A DNA stretch of 52,204 nucleotides from the NCBI GenBank assembly GCA_036745875.1, contig DAIOFH010000005.1, positions 1 to 52,204 of the forward strand, written 5' to 3'. Below are positions 1 through 8,749 of this stretch, in pieces; the first letter of the stretch is position 1; each line of letters starts with the position of its first letter. Origin of the DNA: DAIOFH01 sp036745875 (GTDB lineage Bacteria > Planctomycetota > SZUA-567). The notes beneath the pieces were generated by a model. That model worked only from the letters and a program-made list of their open reading frames with translations, ran no database searches and had not been told where the DNA came from. The position numbers and the translations under genes are program-made.

Positions 1-30
1 ATATTTCAAAAGAATTTTTGATAAAAATAC

Positions 31-58
31 TTGACTTTAATCATATTCATAATATATT
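31..58 (+). promoter_or_regulatory. candidate sigma-70 promoter for the first sugar ABC operon
   Basis: A -35 box TTGACT (31-36) and a -10 box TATATT (53-58) are separated by 16 bases in very AT-rich DNA, about 60 bases before the first start codon. The -35 region reads TTGACTTTA, the same nine bases as at 8613-8621 before the second catabolic operon. The match is visible; activity is inferred. Confidence 0.5.
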
Positions 59-116
59 TATTCATAAATCGCAATCCAAGACTTTATTTCTTTTCTTACT
101 TCCATTAGGATGCCAT

Positions 117-1343
117 ATGATCTCCACACACGACAAAATTATCGCCGCATTCCAAAAAAACAAGGGCATCTTGCGCCTTGTCCCGAATTGGATACCACGG
201 GAATTTAATATTCCTGGTAAAAGATTGCGTTTACACCCGGACGACTACTTTTGTTTCGGTTTATCGAGAGGTTCGATAAAAGAGCGCTGGTTCTCTTCGA
301 CAGTGACGGCAATGAATGGACCGCTTGCCCCACCCGAGGAAGGTCTGAGCAAGGTGGCTTTGTCTAACGCATACTCAGATACAGTCTTTTTTCGTGATGT
401 CGTTGATCTACTTGGCGAACAGCTGATTGGACCGGAATTGCAAAACTGTTATGGCGGGTGGCCGATGTATTGCAAATACTTTGACAACGCGGGGCCGCTG
501 GAACACCATTTACATCTTGATGACAGGCATGCCGCGGAAATCGGCTTGCTGGGAAAACCGGAGGCGTACTATTTCCCGGCTCAGCTAAACAACTATTCCG
601 GCTCATTCCCCGTTACTTATTTCGGTTACAGCCCTGATGTTACCCGTGATGAGGTACGCCGCAGACTCATGATGTTCGAGTCGGGGGACAACAGGATCAC
701 CGAACTGTCGCGAGCCTACCGTCTGCAACCTGGAACGGGGTGGTATACTCCGCCCGGCGTGGCGCATGCGCCAGGATCACTCCTTACCTACGAACCACAA
801 TGGAACAGTGACGTCGGTTCAATTCAGGAAAATATTATCAACGGCAAGGAATGCCCGAGGATAAAACTGGTCGCGAACCTCCCGGAAAATAAACAAAACG
901 ACATGGACGCGATCATGGACCTGATGGATTGGGACGCCAACATCGATCCGGATTATCGGCGCAAATATTTCCGCCCACCGGTTCCAGTCAATACCAACTC
1001 TTCCGAATGGTCGGAATCATGGATCACGTACGATAATCCGTATTTTGCCGCCAAAGAAACGACGGTGCATCCTGGTTGCACCGCGATCCTCAAAGATGTT
1101 GCTGCATATGGATGCATCATCATTCAGGGACATGGCGTATTCGGCTCTTTCGCTGATGCCGAGGCGGCAACGCTCCTCCGTTTCAACCAACTGAGTGGCG
1201 ACGAGTATTTTGTCAGTGAAGACGCCGCACGTGACGGAGTACGAGTAGTCAATCGTAGTAGCTATGAGCCGATGGTCATTCTTAGGCACTTCGGGCCCAA
1301 TGCCGGAGCACCCAATACGACTACCACCGTGTCGGCATCCTGA
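117..1343 (+). CDS. cupin-fold sugar isomerase-like protein
   Basis: A 408-residue protein resembling class I mannose-6-phosphate isomerase/cupin proteins. The middle carries a histidine-rich metal-site-like stretch (GPLEHHLH, about residue 130) and, later, PPGVAHAPG, typical of the cupin metal pocket. A second cupin-like repeat seems to lie in the C-terminal third (GHGVFGSF). ATG 117 is chosen over an in-frame start at 18 because AGGA (107-110) sits six bases upstream and the extra N-terminal residues look non-coding. It is the first gene of an operon with an ABC sugar importer, 26 bases before the ATPase, which suggests isomerisation or mutarotation of the imported sugar. The exact substrate is unknown; the family assignment rests on motifs only. 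Confidence 0.7.
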   Translation: MISTHDKIIAAFQKNKGILRLVPNWIPREFNIPGKRLRLHPDDYFCFGLSRGSIKERWFSSTVTAMNGPLAPPEEGLSKVALSNAYSDTVFFRDVVDLLGEQLIGPELQNCYGGWPMYCKYFDNAGPLEHHLHLDDRHAAEIGLLGKPEAYYFPAQLNNYSGSFPVTYFGYSPDVTRDEVRRRLMMFESGDNRITELSRAYRLQPGTGWYTPPGVAHAPGSLLTYEPQWNSDVGSIQENIINGKECPRIKLVANLPENKQNDMDAIMDLMDWDANIDPDYRRKYFRPPVPVNTNSSEWSESWITYDNPYFAAKETTVHPGCTAILKDVAAYGCIIIQGHGVFGSFADAEAATLLRFNQLSGDEYFVSEDAARDGVRVVNRSSYEPMVILRHFGPNAGAPNTTTTVSAS

Positions 1344-1369
1344 TAACCAATTTATTCCCGGGAGTGTGT

Positions 1370-2893
1370 ATGAGCGATCGAATAGTCGAAATGAAGCATA
1401 TTCAAAAGCATTTCCCCGGCGTCCATGCACTTGACGACGTCTCATTCGAGCTCCGTGCCGGAGAAGTGATGGCGCTTTTGGGTGAAAACGGGGCGGGAAA
1501 ATCCACCCTGATGAAAATCCTCAGCGGCGTCTATGCACGGGACAACGGCCAGATCGCCCTGTTCGGTGAAAATGTCATCGAAATGACCCCGAAGAAAGCA
1601 CAAGAGCTCGGCGTTGCCATGATTCACCAGGAATTGAATATGTGTACGCAGTTGACGGTGACGGAAAACATATTCCTCGGCAGGGAAATCTGTAAAAACG
1701 GCGTTTTGGATGAACATGAAATGCGTCGACTTTCCCTGGATGTCCTTGCCCGTTTGAACATGCGTCTCGATCCCGACACCATTGTCGGAGATCTGCCGGT
1801 ATCCAAGCAACAAATGATCGAAATCGCCAAGGCGTTATCGGTGAACGCCCGCATTCTCATCATGGATGAACCGACCTCGGCCTTGACGGCCAAGGAAATC
1901 GAGGAGTTGTTCGGCATAATCCGGAAACTCCGTTCCGAAGGGTGCGGCATCGTCTATATTTCCCACCGGCTGGAGGAATTGCAGCATATCGTTGACCGCG
2001 TCACCATTATGCGCGACGGTCGTTTTATTTCCAGCATGGCCTTCACTGATATCAACATGGATTCACTTATCGCCCAAATGGTAGGAAGGGAAATCAAGGA
2101 TAAGTTCCCTCACGTGGAATGCCCGAGAGGGGAAAAGATACTTGAAATACGCAACCTGAATGCCGGAAAAATGGTCAGAAACATCGGATTTGACCTTTAT
2201 GCGGGGGAAATCGTCGGAATCGCCGGTTTGATGGGAGCTGGGAGGACCGAAATCACCAGAGCCATTTTCGGTGTTGATCCCATCGACTCCGGAGAGATCA
2301 TCCTCGCGGGCACGCGCCTGAAGATCCACTCCCCCGCGGATGCCATTCGTGCCGGGGTTGTATTGGCGACGGAGGACCGCAAACGTTACGGTCTCTGCAC
2401 CCGCCTTTCCATACGCGAAAACATCGCGCTTCCGAACCTGGACCTTCTTTGCGACCGCCTAGGAGTGGTGAATAGGAAGCACGAAAAGGAAATGGTCGGG
2501 AAGACTGTCGACGGTTTATCGGTCCGGATGTCAGGCCCTGAAATGGAGGCGGGCAATCTTTCCGGGGGCAACCAGCAAAAAATCGTGGTCGGAAAATGGC
2601 TGGCCCGCACATCTCGGGTGGTTATCTTTGACGAGCCGACACGGGGGATCGACGTTGCCGCGAAGGTGGAAATATACAACATCATGAACAAGCTCAAACA
2701 AGACGGCATCGGGGTGATCTTCGTATCGTCCGAAATGCCGGAAATCATGGGGATGTCCGATCGCATCATCGTCGTTTGCGACGGAAGGATTACAGGCGAA
2801 TTCCCCATCCGGGAGGCGACGCAGGAAAAGGTCTTGGAATGCGCAATGCGATTCGAGTCCAAGTCCGGCCAATTCGCTGCAAGATCAAATTGA
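1370..2893 (+). CDS. sugar ABC transporter ATPase, two ABC domains (RbsA/MglA type)
   Basis: A 507-residue cytoplasmic ATPase with two nucleotide-binding domains, the usual layout and length of the CUT2 family that powers ribose, galactose, xylose and similar importers. Domain 1 has Walker A GENGAGKST (about residues 38-46), a degenerate signature (LPVSKQQ) and Walker B ILIMDEPTSAL. Domain 2 has the usual degenerate Walker A (GLMGAGRTE), a full signature LSGGNQQK and VVIFDEPTRGID. ATG 1370 follows GGAG at 1360-1363 with six bases between; an in-frame GTG lies six bases earlier. It lies between the cupin isomerase gene and the permease, in the same direction. The intact two-domain structure contrasts with the truncated homologue at 31338. 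Confidence 0.95.
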   Translation: MSDRIVEMKHIQKHFPGVHALDDVSFELRAGEVMALLGENGAGKSTLMKILSGVYARDNGQIALFGENVIEMTPKKAQELGVAMIHQELNMCTQLTVTENIFLGREICKNGVLDEHEMRRLSLDVLARLNMRLDPDTIVGDLPVSKQQMIEIAKALSVNARILIMDEPTSALTAKEIEELFGIIRKLRSEGCGIVYISHRLEELQHIVDRVTIMRDGRFISSMAFTDINMDSLIAQMVGREIKDKFPHVECPRGEKILEIRNLNAGKMVRNIGFDLYAGEIVGIAGLMGAGRTEITRAIFGVDPIDSGEIILAGTRLKIHSPADAIRAGVVLATEDRKRYGLCTRLSIRENIALPNLDLLCDRLGVVNRKHEKEMVGKTVDGLSVRMSGPEMEAGNLSGGNQQKIVVGKWLARTSRVVIFDEPTRGIDVAAKVEIYNIMNKLKQDGIGVIFVSSEMPEIMGMSDRIIVVCDGRITGEFPIREATQEKVLECAMRFESKSGQFAARSN

Positions 2894-2940
2894 AATCATT
2901 TCGTGTCGAATTACATTTTTCGGGAGAGGAGGTGTATTGA

Positions 2941-3945
2941 GTGGACGCCGATCAAAATCCCATAAAGAGGATCCTCGCCAAGCGGGGAATGGGTCAGGTT
3001 TTCACTGTGACTTTTGGTTTGATACTTCTTTGCATTGTATTCAGTTTTTTAAACCCGACGTTCCTCTCTGGAAGGAACTTGTCGAATCTAAGCCGCCAGA
3101 TCGTCCCTATCCTCCTGGTCGGTATCAGTCAATCATATATCCTAATCACAGGGAACATTGATCTCTCCATAGGCTCGGTATTGGGTATGAGCTGCATGAT
3201 GTCCGCCACCCTAATGACCAAGGGAGTGCATCCGATCGGTGCGATGGCGATAACCATGGCGGCATGCCTCATGGTCGGCCTGCTGAACGGGATACTTGTC
3301 GCCAAGTGCAAGCTTCCCCCTTTCATCGCAACTCTCGGCACCATGACCATCGGTCGGGGCATAGCCCAGATAGTCAACGGCAATTACAATACCGACTCCA
3401 TCGGGGAAGGAGCGCAGTATTTTCGCGACTTTTTCTATTATGCGAAACTGATGGGCATCTATTACCCGGTGTGGATTGCCGCCGTGTTGTGGATCGTCTT
3501 CAACTTCATATTGAGCAAAACCCGTACCGGCCGACATGTCTATGCCATCGGCAGCAACCGCGAGGCCGCGCTTTTGTCCGGCGTCAGCGTCGCCAAAACC
3601 ACATGTATCGCTTATCTGATCAGCGCGTTTTGTTCTTGTATCGTGGGGTTTATGACCACCGCCACCACGGGCATGGGAGCAATGGACGCGGGCAACATGT
3701 ATGAAATGTACGCCGTTGCCGCATCCGTTATTGGGGGGGTGTCGACTTTAGGGGGCCAAGGTATTTTATTGGGGACAATCATCGGGGCGGCGATTTGGGG
3801 CGTTCTCCAGAACGGTTTGCAGTTCGCCGGCGCTCCGGTTGCGATTCGTAACATCGTGATCGGCGTGATTGTGGTGGTGTCGGTTTTGTTGGATATCGTG
3901 ATACGCAGCGGCCGATTTAGCCGCAAACCGGTGAGCGATTCGTAG
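2941..3945 (+). CDS. sugar ABC transporter permease (CUT2/RbsC type)
   Basis: A 334-residue polytopic inner-membrane protein with the family's usual length. Visible are the conserved TGNIDLSIGSVLG segment near residue 70, PPFIATLGTM (about residue 122) and the C-terminal ASVIGGVSTLGGQG loop that contacts the ATPase. It starts at GTG 2941, eight bases after a strong AGGAGGT. No second permease is present, so the transporter presumably works with a permease homodimer, as RbsC does. It follows the ATPase by 47 bases and precedes the binding-protein gene, completing an importer. Substrate specificity cannot be read from the sequence. Confidence 0.93.
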   Translation: MDADQNPIKRILAKRGMGQVFTVTFGLILLCIVFSFLNPTFLSGRNLSNLSRQIVPILLVGISQSYILITGNIDLSIGSVLGMSCMMSATLMTKGVHPIGAMAITMAACLMVGLLNGILVAKCKLPPFIATLGTMTIGRGIAQIVNGNYNTDSIGEGAQYFRDFFYYAKLMGIYYPVWIAAVLWIVFNFILSKTRTGRHVYAIGSNREAALLSGVSVAKTTCIAYLISAFCSCIVGFMTTATTGMGAMDAGNMYEMYAVAASVIGGVSTLGGQGILLGTIIGAAIWGVLQNGLQFAGAPVAIRNIVIGVIVVVSVLLDIVIRSGRFSRKPVSDS

Positions 3946-3998
3946 TTTGCGTGCATTGTAGAATTCTTCGGGTAGGTTTTCAAAAGGAGACGAGAATC

Positions 3999-4910
3999 AT
4001 GGCCAAGAAAACGATGTTAGCGTTGTTGTCATGTGTTATGGCAATTGCACTGTCGGTGGGTACCGTGTCGGCCGGGGAAAGATTCAAGGTGTTTTTAATC
4101 ACCATGGATCAGATCGACCAGCATTGGAACAACGTGAATGTCGGCGCCAAAAGAGCCGCCGACGAATTAGGGAATATCGATTATGTCTGGTCGGCACCGG
4201 ACATGAAGGACGACGCCAAACAGATCGAGTGCATCAACAATTCCATTGCCCAGGGGGCTGACCTTATCCTGCTTGCCGTCAACGGACCGAATGCCGTCAC
4301 ATCCGCGCTCCGTGAAGCGCAGGAAGCCGGCGTGAAAATCATCTATGTGGATTCACCCGCCGATTTTCCCTCCATTGCCACCTTCTCCACCGACAATAAG
4401 GCTGCCGGATATACCGCCGGCGAAGAGATGCTCAAAGCACTTGAGGCGAAGGGAGTCAAGAGCGGAACAATCGGCATTGTAACCCCTAACGCCGCTACCC
4501 ACTCCAATACGCTCCGCGAAGCAGGCTTCCGTGAAGCTCTGGCCGGCAGCCCGTACGAAATCCTTGCTTCGCAGTACAGCGAGGGAGACGCCGCCCGGTC
4601 AAAAGACTTTGCCGCCAATTTCATCGTTCAGGGTTGTATCGGTATTTACGGTACGAACGAAGGCTGCACCACCGGCGTCGGCAACGCGATTTATGAGGAA
4701 GACAACCAGATCGTCGGCGTCGGCTTCGATAACTCCGATTCCATACGCAATCTTATTCGTGGCGGATCACTGGTCTGTGCGATGGTGCAAAATCCTGACA
4801 GAATGGGCTATCTGGGCATGAAAGCCGCAGCTGATGCCCTCACCTCCGGCTACAAAGGCGATAAAGTCGTCGATACGGGAGTCACCGTGATGACAAAGGA
4901 CAAACTGTAA
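3999..4910 (+). CDS. periplasmic sugar-binding protein (RbsB family)
   Basis: A 303-residue substrate-binding protein of the ribose/LacI-fold family. The N-terminus is a signal peptide (MAKKTMLALLSCVMAIALS..., probable cleavage after VSA near residue 24). The mature part begins with FKVFLITMDQIDQHWNNVNVGA, typical of type I sugar-binding folds. ATG 3999 is chosen because AAGGAGA (3984-3990) sits eight bases upstream and the signal peptide begins right there. It should deliver sugar to the permease and ATPase encoded just upstream. A strong hairpin follows at 4943-4975, so the downstream mutarotase-like gene may be expressed more weakly than the transporter. Confidence 0.92.
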   Translation: MAKKTMLALLSCVMAIALSVGTVSAGERFKVFLITMDQIDQHWNNVNVGAKRAADELGNIDYVWSAPDMKDDAKQIECINNSIAQGADLILLAVNGPNAVTSALREAQEAGVKIIYVDSPADFPSIATFSTDNKAAGYTAGEEMLKALEAKGVKSGTIGIVTPNAATHSNTLREAGFREALAGSPYEILASQYSEGDAARSKDFAANFIVQGCIGIYGTNEGCTTGVGNAIYEEDNQIVGVGFDNSDSIRNLIRGGSLVCAMVQNPDRMGYLGMKAAADALTSGYKGDKVVDTGVTVMTKDKL

Positions 4911-4942
4911 TCACTCGGTCCGAGAACCGCGAGTACCTAAGT

Positions 4943-4975
4943 CGGGAATGGGACAAGTGCCCATTCCCGCTTTTA
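4943..4975 (+). terminator. intrinsic terminator or attenuator after the binding-protein gene
   Basis: CGGGAATGGG (4943-4952) and CCCATTCCCG (4960-4969) form a perfect 10-bp stem with a 7-base loop, followed by CTTTT. It lies 33 bases after the stop codon of the binding protein and 48 bases before the next start, so it may end or partly attenuate the transporter message. Confidence 0.8.
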
Positions 4976-5022
4976 CGTGCTCATGGAGGTTTAAAGCATT
5001 TAATGGGCAAACGGAGGCAGTC

Positions 5023-6192
5023 ATGACAAAACGGGGAATAAAAACAACGCAAACGGACGAACAAGGGGGTCCTGCGACAAAAACAATATTCAATCAACCG
5101 TCCTGGCGTCTGGCGAACGAACAAGTCGAAGTATATGTAACGCAGATTGGCGGCCATATGGGACCGGTAACTTTTTTTTGCGGGGAAAAGCGTTTTTCGC
5201 CCATGGCGGTGGCGCCATGGCATGGCGAAAAAGCGATTCCCGGCGCGCCGCCGTGCCAGCATGTTCAGCGCGGAGACTTGTTCTGCATGCCTTTTGGAGC
5301 GAATGCGCGGTCGTATCGCGGCGAGAAATACCCTTCACATGGTGAAACAGCGAATAGTTTCTGGGAACTCAAAGATCGGGGCCGGGACCATTTGACCGCC
5401 GACATGGAATGCTCGGTGCGACCAGGGCGAGTGAGAAAAGAAATCTTCCTGCGAAACGGGCATCAGGCCATCTATATCAAGCATACGATACATGGCATGT
5501 CGGGACGCATGTGCTTCGGTCACCATGCAATGCTCTCCTGGAGCGGAGGCGAGGTGGGCCTTATTTCTACCTCGAAATTCAAGTTTGGCCAGGTATTTCC
5601 AGATTTATTCGAAGACCCGGCAAAGGGAGGGTATTCCAGTTTGAAGCCCGGCGCCTGTTTCACGGATCTTTCCAGAGTGCAGATGCAAAACGGCGACATG
5701 GCGGACTTGACCGTTTATCCGGCACGCCGGGGATTCGAAGATCTGGTCATGCTCTGTTCCGAGCAGAGTAAACCTTTTGCATGGTCCGCCGCAGTCTATC
5801 CCAGGTCGCGCCGGGTATGGTTCGCGCTCAAAGACCCACGAAAATTGGCATCAACCGTACTATGGCTGTCCAATGGTGGCCGGCATTATCCACCCTGGAA
5901 TGGCCGCCATGTCGGAGTATTGGGAGTCGAAGAGGTCACAGCGAATTTTGCTTATGGCCTGGCGGAGTCAGTAGCCGATAATCCCATTGCACAACGCGGA
6001 ATCGCAACCTGTCGGAAATTTAAAAAGGCCGAAGATTTCTCCATCCCCTACATTATGGCGGCAGCGGCTGTGCCAGTCAAATTCGGTCATATTGTTGCGA
6101 TCGAACCTGTCGCTCCAGGAAAAGTCCGATTGTTGTCTAAAACGAAAAAATTTGTGGACGTTCCTGTCGAATGGGAGTTCATTCAGGGCTGA
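5023..6192 (+). CDS. mutarotase-fold (galactose mutarotase-like) protein
   Basis: A 389-residue protein with the look of the aldose 1-epimerase/galactose-mutarotase superfamily: beta-rich sequence with scattered His and Glu (HGETANSFWELKDR around residue 108, later CFGHHAML). It is longer than a simple mutarotase. ATG 5023 is preferred because GGAGG lies seven bases upstream; an in-frame ATG at 4948 lies inside the terminator hairpin. A related-fold DUF4432 protein occurs at 34212, but the two are not close in sequence. Context after a sugar importer suggests anomer or epimer conversion of the imported sugar. Its 3' end overlaps the convergent kinase gene by 14 bases. The precise reaction is not known. 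Confidence 0.6.
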   Translation: MTKRGIKTTQTDEQGGPATKTIFNQPSWRLANEQVEVYVTQIGGHMGPVTFFCGEKRFSPMAVAPWHGEKAIPGAPPCQHVQRGDLFCMPFGANARSYRGEKYPSHGETANSFWELKDRGRDHLTADMECSVRPGRVRKEIFLRNGHQAIYIKHTIHGMSGRMCFGHHAMLSWSGGEVGLISTSKFKFGQVFPDLFEDPAKGGYSSLKPGACFTDLSRVQMQNGDMADLTVYPARRGFEDLVMLCSEQSKPFAWSAAVYPRSRRVWFALKDPRKLASTVLWLSNGGRHYPPWNGRHVGVLGVEEVTANFAYGLAESVADNPIAQRGIATCRKFKKAEDFSIPYIMAAAAVPVKFGHIVAIEPVAPGKVRLLSKTKKFVDVPVEWEFIQG

Positions 6193-7612
6193 ACACCTTC
6201 TCTTCACCCAAATCCACTGTGTTGCTTGCCTCATCCAACGATGAGTACCATCCCAGCGCGTGGGCCTGGATAAATGCGTTGCCAAGTGTAGTGGCGTTGG
6301 GTAGTCGACACCGCACAGGCACCCCGGTGGCGTTGGCGAGGCGCTGGTTGAGGCAATCGTTTTTGGCCCCTCCTCCGATTATCAGGATATCATCGAATGT
6401 ACGCTTGGTAATCTTCGAGAGATTGGCCATGAGAATGACGATACTTTCGCACAACGCGTCATAAACGAGGCGGGCAAGCCGACCGCGACTTGCGCTTTCA
6501 AGCCCGGCGCAATCACACAGCGCCGCAGCCATGCTTTCCGGGGAAAGCAGGCGTGGGTCATTGAGGTTGAATGCCACCGGCAGGTCTCTGTCGGATTCTG
6601 CGAGGATATTGAACTCGTCCCAATTCATCTGCTTACCGTCCTCAATGGACCACTGCCGCCGCAGTTCCTGGGCCGGCCAACTGCCGAAGCCGATATAGTG
6701 GAGTAACCAACCGGTGTGTCCCGGCACATTGGTCAGGACGGCGTCATACGCCGCATCGGAAACAACCGCTTCGTCCACCATCACCCCGGACAGCCACCAC
6801 GTGCCGGCGCTGATAACCAGCGTATTCGGACCGGCGTTTATAGTCTTCGCTGCGGCGAAAGCGCAGGCAGTGTCGTGGTGTGCCGGCACGACAACGCGGC
6901 AATTATGGTGCCCTGTCAGTTCAGCCAGCGGACGATGCAATTTGCCCAACACCGTACCGGAAGTCACAATGGCGGGCATTTTGTCCAGTGGCAAACCAAG
7001 CTTGGTGAAAATCTCTCCACTGTACTGGTCGTCGGTTCCAAGCAGTTGGTTTGCGCCAATCCAGGTCCGTTCCACTATCTGCTCGCCGCACAGCCAATAT
7101 GTGAAAAGGGCGGGCATAGGTAAAAAGACCTTGGCCAGGTCGACGCGGGCGGGGTTGTGTTTCGCGTACCAGTACAAGAGGTTGATCAGGCAGAACGATT
7201 CGTTTCGAACGCCAGTCAGTTGAAAACGCCGCCGGTCTGGAAGTATCTCTTCGATCTCTGCGTTGGCTTCGTTCCAGCGCCTGTCGCGGCCCTGCGACGG
7301 CAGTCCTAGAATATCGCCGTCCTTGTCCAGCCAAGCCCCGTCGCTGCCCCAACCGTCAATACCGACAGCCTGAAGCTCGACATCCTTGGGAACCGCAAGC
7401 AAGCCGGTGACTATATTTTCGTAAATGACGCCGGGATTCCAATACCTGCGAACCAACGCGCCACCCCCCTGCCCTTGTGAAAAAACATGGACAGGATGGT
7501 TGAACTCATGCACTGTCGTAAATGACATCCTCGCATCATCTTCCTTACTGGCGACCGTGATCCTGCCGCCTGATGCGCCCATGTCGACAATAGCCAATCC
7601 CGGTTTTTTCAT
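6179..7612 (-). CDS. FGGY-family carbohydrate kinase, rhamnulokinase-like
   Basis: A 477-residue sugar kinase that should transfer phosphate from ATP to a ketose or deoxy-ketose. The N-terminus VDMGASGGRITVA matches the phosphate-binding loop of rhamnulokinases, followed by VGIDGWGSDGAWLDKDG (about residue 84). The C-terminal nucleotide site is IIGGGAKNDCLNQRLAN near residue 410, with a TTLGNAFIQ helix. AAAGGA precedes ATG 7612 by eight bases. It lies 12 bases after the DeoR gene and forms a leftward two-gene operon with it, divergent from the dehydrogenase operon. No rhamnose isomerase or RhaD aldolase is visible nearby, so the substrate is probably another sugar of the same block. Confidence 0.88.
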   Translation of the reverse strand: MKKPGLAIVDMGASGGRITVASKEDDARMSFTTVHEFNHPVHVFSQGQGGGALVRRYWNPGVIYENIVTGLLAVPKDVELQAVGIDGWGSDGAWLDKDGDILGLPSQGRDRRWNEANAEIEEILPDRRRFQLTGVRNESFCLINLLYWYAKHNPARVDLAKVFLPMPALFTYWLCGEQIVERTWIGANQLLGTDDQYSGEIFTKLGLPLDKMPAIVTSGTVLGKLHRPLAELTGHHNCRVVVPAHHDTACAFAAAKTINAGPNTLVISAGTWWLSGVMVDEAVVSDAAYDAVLTNVPGHTGWLLHYIGFGSWPAQELRRQWSIEDGKQMNWDEFNILAESDRDLPVAFNLNDPRLLSPESMAAALCDCAGLESASRGRLARLVYDALCESIVILMANLSKITKRTFDDILIIGGGAKNDCLNQRLANATGVPVRCRLPNATTLGNAFIQAHALGWYSSLDEASNTVDLGEEKVFSPE

Positions 7613-7624
7613 TTATTCTTTCCT

Positions 7625-8473
7625 TTATTCATCAATATTGACGGTAATGACTTCTGTGCCGTGTTTCGCAATCTTCCTGCCTGCCTCGTCAGGAAGGTTG
7701 GAGTCAGTCATAAAGACGTCGATCCCATCCCAGGAGCTTAGATCATATATAAAATACCTGCCGAATTTCGACGAATCCGCGACGCACAAGGAATTCATGG
7801 CGCGGCGTATCATGATCTTCTTCGTCTGCGTGCCAATGAGGCCGGGGTTGCCGAGAGCGGAATCGGAAAATCCGCCGACCGAGAAAATACACCATTCGAC
7901 GCCCAGCTTTTCGGCATTTTCCATTGCCAGCATACCGTCCACGGTATTGCCGTCGGCCGACAGCTGCCCGCCGAGCAGGATGACGTTTACCTTGCTGCGA
8001 TTGCGCAATTCCAACAAAATGGCAACGCTATCCGTGATTACGGTGAGGTTGTATTCCACCGGAATCCGTTTGGCAATTTCATAACAGGTTGTACCGCCGT
8101 CCAGGAAAAGCGTCTGGTTGTTTTTCAATCTGGCGACTACAGCGGTGGCCAGCTTTCCCTTTACATCGAGCTTATCCACCTCGCGCAAGCTGAAGGTACG
8201 CTCTTTTTCCCAGAGCTTTTCCCTCACTGCACCACCATGAACTCGTCGCAAAATTCCTTCGCTCGCCATTTGAGTGAGGGTTCGGCGAACGGTCATTTCG
8301 CTTACCCCCAACAGCTCCTGCAACTCAACGATAGTCACCCTATCCTGTTTTAAAAGAGCATCGTAAATTGCTTGGCGCCGCCGATCTGCGGAAGAATAGG
8401 CCATGCGGTTTGTTTGGTGTTCTTTTGATGTATTTTGATTGCTTTCGCCGGGACTTGTTTGGGAATCCATCAT
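7625..8473 (-). CDS. DeoR-family transcriptional repressor
   Basis: A 282-residue regulator. A winged helix-turn-helix occupies about residues 30-85 (RRQAIYDALLKQDRVTIVEL, then SEMTVRRTLTQM, and the family hallmark ILRRVHGGA). A DeoR sensor domain of sugar-phosphate-isomerase fold follows (LFLDGGTTCYEIAKRIP, VILLGGQL, SSKFGR). The N-terminus has a polar extension of about 25 residues. Two ATGs in tandem (8473 and 8470) follow AAGGA; the second has the better spacing. It is cotranscribed with the kinase and faces the divergent dehydrogenase operon across 276 bases, so it probably represses both in the absence of a phosphorylated sugar. The effector is unknown. Confidence 0.9.
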   Translation of the reverse strand: MMDSQTSPGESNQNTSKEHQTNRMAYSSADRRRQAIYDALLKQDRVTIVELQELLGVSEMTVRRTLTQMASEGILRRVHGGAVREKLWEKERTFSLREVDKLDVKGKLATAVVARLKNNQTLFLDGGTTCYEIAKRIPVEYNLTVITDSVAILLELRNRSKVNVILLGGQLSADGNTVDGMLAMENAEKLGVEWCIFSVGGFSDSALGNPGLIGTQTKKIMIRRAMNSLCVADSSKFGRYFIYDLSSWDGIDVFMTDSNLPDEAGRKIAKHGTEVITVNIDE

Positions 8474-8510
8474 CCATCCTTATCCGTAACAAAAATTACC
8501 TGCGGAAATA

Positions 8511-8520
8511 CCATATATGG
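8511..8520. promoter_or_regulatory. palindrome in the divergent promoter region, possible DeoR operator
   Basis: CCATATATGG is a perfect 10-base palindrome 38 bases upstream of the DeoR start, between the divergent operons. Its position suits autoregulation, but the family's operators vary and the sequence is short, so this is only a candidate. Confidence 0.3.
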
Positions 8521-8612
8521 CACGTTTAATATGTATTAGTGTATATCCTTTTACTCAACATGGCAACCAAAAGAATTCGGCCACAAAAACATCAAATGTG
8601 TTAGTTTTTTAG

Positions 8613-8643
8613 TTGACTTTAGTCCGTTTGTCAAGTATATATT
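8613..8643 (+). promoter_or_regulatory. candidate sigma-70 promoter of the dehydrogenase operon
   Basis: TTGACT (8613-8618) is followed after 17 bases by TATATA (8636-8641), embedded in AT-rich DNA about 105 bases before ATG 8750. The -35 context TTGACTTTA is identical to that of the candidate promoter at 31. Confidence 0.5.
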
Positions 8644-8749
8644 GAAAACATAATCAAATTAGGTCAATATATCTCCCATAAAATGAACGTTCCTTGCGCT
8701 TTTTGAATATACCCTCAACCCATGCGTGCCTTTCCAAAAAGGAATCCTT

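Noticed and set aside
8518..8534. TGGCACG resembling a -24 element upstream of the dehydrogenase operon
   Set aside because: No TTGC element at the required distance; a sigma-70 promoter at 8613 explains the operon better.
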